64,000 bases of DNA from CAYJHC01 sp964369465 (GTDB taxonomy: Bacteria > Bacillota > Clostridia > Peptostreptococcales > Anaerovoracaceae). The position numbers were made by a program, and so were the translations under genes. Shown here piece by piece: positions 62,371 to 64,000 of the stretch. The DNA is taken from the NCBI GenBank assembly GCA_964369465.1, contig CAYJEX010000007.1, positions 3,238-67,237 on the forward strand. Reading direction: 5' to 3'. Each line of letters starts with the position of its first letter. Positions within the stretch are counted from its first letter, which is position 1. The notes beneath the pieces were generated by a model. The model did no database searches and was not told where the DNA came from. It saw only the letters and a list, made by a program, of their open reading frames with translations.

Positions 62371-63771
62371 ATGCGAAAAGTAGGTATTACAGAAACAGTT
62401 TTAAGAGATGGACATCAATCATTAATTGCAACAAGAATGAAGACAGAAGAGATGTTACCAATTTTAGAAACTATGGATAATGTGGGATATAATGCTGTTG
62501 AGTGCTGGGGTGGTGCTACATATGATGCGTGTATTAGATTTCTAGATGAAGATCCATGGGAAAGACTTCGAATACTAAGAAAAAATTTCAAAAATACAAA
62601 ACTTCAAATGTTACTTAGGGGACAGAATCTTTTAGGTTATAAACATTATGCAGATGATGTAGTTGATGAGTTTGTTGATAGAGCCATTTCAAATGGTATG
62701 GACATTATTAGAATATTTGACGCACTTAATGATACAAGAAACTTAGAAGCGTCAATTAAAGCAACTAAAAAATTTGGTGGACATGCACAAGGAACTATTT
62801 CTTATACAAAGAGTCCTATTCATACGAATGAGATGTTTATTCAATTAGGAAAAGAATTAGAACAGATGGGTGCAGATTCAATTTGTATAAAGGATATGGC
62901 AGGGCTATGCGATCCATATAATACTGCAGAAATGATCAAAGCGTTAAAATCCTCATTAAAAATTCCAATTGAATTACATACACATGCAACAAGTGGATTA
63001 GGTAGTATGACATACATGAAAGCAATTGAAGCAGGTGTTGATATTATTGACACAGCTATTTCTCCATTTGCTGAAGGTACATCGCAACCACCTACAGAGC
63101 CTATGGTAGCTGCGTTTCAAGGAACAGAATTTGATACTGGATTAAATATGCAACTATTAAATGAAATAGCAGAATACTTTAGACCAATTAGAGAAAAATA
63201 TATTGCAAGTGGATTGCTAGATCCAAAACTTATGGGAGTTGATATTAATACATTAGTTTATCAAGTTCCAGGTGGAATGCTTTCAAATCTTGTAAGCCAA
63301 TTAAAAGAAGCAAATGCAATGGATAAGTTTGAAGATGTACTTAAAGAAATTCCAAGAGTTAGAGAAGATTTTGGTTATCCTCCTCTAGTTACGCCATCTA
63401 GTCAAATAGTTGGAACGCAAGCTGTAATGAATATTATAGCAGGTGAAAGATATAAAATGGTTCCAAATGAAGCTAAAATGCTTGTTAAAGGAATGTATGG
63501 AAAAACTACTCAACCAGTTAAGCCTGAGGTTGTTGAAAAAATATTAAAAGGAGAAGAGCAAGTTACATGCAGACCAGCAGACTTGATTCCGCCAGAAATG
63601 GAAGCTGCAAAAAAAGAGGCGGCAGCATATATGCAACAACCGGAAGATGTTCTTACCCAAGCTTTTTTCCCAAAACCAGCAGAAACTTTCTTTAAAAATA
63701 GAATGGCAAAACAAGAGAAGCTTGATATTGATATGCTTGATGAAGAAAACTCTGTTTATCCAGTTGTGTAA
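62371..63771 (+). CDS. Oxaloacetate decarboxylase alpha / pyruvate carboxylase subunit B, carboxyltransferase part
   Basis: A carboxyltransferase of 466 aa. LRDGHQSL at residues 11-18 carries the metal Asp13; CIKDMAGLCDP and ELHTHATSGLG supply the other metal ligands (Lys and two His). The C-terminal PYC/OADA helical domain is present, but the biotinyl domain with its MKM motif is missing, so biotin must be on a separate protein. Members interconvert oxaloacetate and pyruvate with carboxybiotin. It starts the last operon in the window, after a consensus promoter. Confidence 0.93.
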   Translation: MRKVGITETVLRDGHQSLIATRMKTEEMLPILETMDNVGYNAVECWGGATYDACIRFLDEDPWERLRILRKNFKNTKLQMLLRGQNLLGYKHYADDVVDEFVDRAISNGMDIIRIFDALNDTRNLEASIKATKKFGGHAQGTISYTKSPIHTNEMFIQLGKELEQMGADSICIKDMAGLCDPYNTAEMIKALKSSLKIPIELHTHATSGLGSMTYMKAIEAGVDIIDTAISPFAEGTSQPPTEPMVAAFQGTEFDTGLNMQLLNEIAEYFRPIREKYIASGLLDPKLMGVDINTLVYQVPGGMLSNLVSQLKEANAMDKFEDVLKEIPRVREDFGYPPLVTPSSQIVGTQAVMNIIAGERYKMVPNEAKMLVKGMYGKTTQPVKPEVVEKILKGEEQVTCRPADLIPPEMEAAKKEAAAYMQQPEDVLTQAFFPKPAETFFKNRMAKQEKLDIDMLDEENSVYPVV

Positions 63772-63841
63772 AATTTAAATTTTACTGTATGTGATAAAAT
63801 AGGAAATACAAATTAAGGACTTACCTTATATGATAATGAAT

Positions 63842-63885
63842 AAAGCACCACTAAGCGACTTAAGCTGATGTGGTGCTTTTTATTT
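63842..63885 (+). terminator. Intrinsic terminator after the carboxyltransferase gene
   Basis: AAAGCACCAC (63842-63851) pairs with GTGGTGCTTT (63870-63879) followed by a T-rich tract. Loop of 18 nt with a small inner AGC/GCT pair. Confidence 0.85.
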
Positions 63886-63991
63886 ATTTTGTTTTTATAG
63901 AAGTTTGAATGTATTTTAAGCCATGTGTAAAAAAAATAAATAAAATTTTTATTTTTTGCAATAAAATGGGACATCTGTGCATTATATAAGT

Positions 63992-63998
63992 AAGGAGG
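63992..63998 (+). promoter_or_regulatory. Ribosome binding site of a gene beginning past the window end
   Basis: AAGGAGG at the very end of the window is a perfect Shine-Dalgarno sequence with no start codon yet. The gap 63886-63991 is AT-rich and holds no gene that I can see. Confidence 0.55.
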
Positions 63999-64000
63999 CA

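Noticed and set aside
1..64000. CRISPR arrays, transposases, prophage or defence genes
   Set aside because: No regular repeat-spacer array, DDE/serine/tyrosine recombinase or known defence protein was found on either strand.

Overview
The window is a low-GC (roughly one-third G+C by eye) chromosomal segment of a Gram-positive anaerobe of the class Clostridia. The indicators are gene content and order: ung/dnaE/pfkA, relA - MBL hydrolase - hemZ - hisS - aspS, nadD-yqeK-rsfS, mltG-trmR-U32 peptidase, tmk-holB-ricT, a fused secDF, RNase J, a class III fructose-1,6-bisphosphatase, strong AGGAGG ribosome binding sites and several TTG/GTG starts. A genus cannot be fixed from the sequence alone. A 100-N gap flanked by an identical 55-bp sequence on both sides marks it as a draft assembly.

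Layout. 0-2 kb: a truncated amidohydrolase divergent from a large AraC-type regulator. 2.1-11.6 kb: uracil-DNA glycosylase, two small proteins, replicative polymerase DnaE, phosphofructokinase, a stress protein, an HdeD-like membrane protein, a BaiN/HI0933-type flavoprotein and glutamine synthetase. 11.7-16.5 kb: GNAT acetyltransferase, Bax-inhibitor-like membrane protein, tRNA-Leu(CAA), YajC and fused SecDF. 16.5-34.6 kb: a dense block running in one direction with (p)ppGpp synthetase, HemZ, HisRS, AspRS, NadD, YqeK, RsfS, LeuRS, RNase J, a YlbF-family protein, an M24 peptidase, EF-P, MltG, TrmR and a U32 (TrhP-like) protein. 34.6-46.5 kb: a repeat-containing leader, a CNNM/CBS membrane protein, MtaB, HIT protein, nitroreductase, a reverse-strand aminotransferase, then Tmk, HolB, RicT, an AbrB-type regulator, MurA and Fbp. 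46.5-51.1 kb: reverse-strand flavodiiron protein and YeiH transporter, then an ABC-F ATPase. 51.2-55.6 kb: a copper operon (copA-csoR-copZ) with a clear CsoR operator, a Cys-rich small protein, an FNT channel and two gene remnants. 55.6-62.1 kb: PgeF, a BMP-type nucleoside ABC transporter operon and LexA, all on the reverse strand. 62.4-64 kb: a pyruvate carboxylase B / oxaloacetate decarboxylase alpha-type protein, then the ribosome binding site of a gene that starts past the window edge.

How the genes fit together. Most of the window is core information processing (replication, aminoacylation, tRNA modification, translation factor, ribosome silencing, secretion), with stringent response and SOS regulators. 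RNase J sits beside a YlbF-family protein, and RicT lies 11 kb away; in Bacillus, YlbF/YmcA and RicT form an Fe-S complex linked to RNA processing. Copper efflux is self-contained. The region after the copper promoter looks like a zone of gene decay: a 28-residue HMA-like stub follows a Cys-rich protein, and a 44-codon ABC ATPase tail lies between FNT and pgeF.

I found no CRISPR array, transposase, prophage, toxin-antitoxin pair or recognisable defence system, and no convincing new multi-gene system. The points most worth a second look are the repeat-bearing leader at 34.6-34.8 kb, the Cys-rich protein with its Glu-Cys hexanucleotide repeat, the two remnants, the false assembly gap, the Glu at the Mg site of PfkA, the M24 peptidase without its N-terminal domain, and the AraC protein with a possible eroded GH39-like tail.
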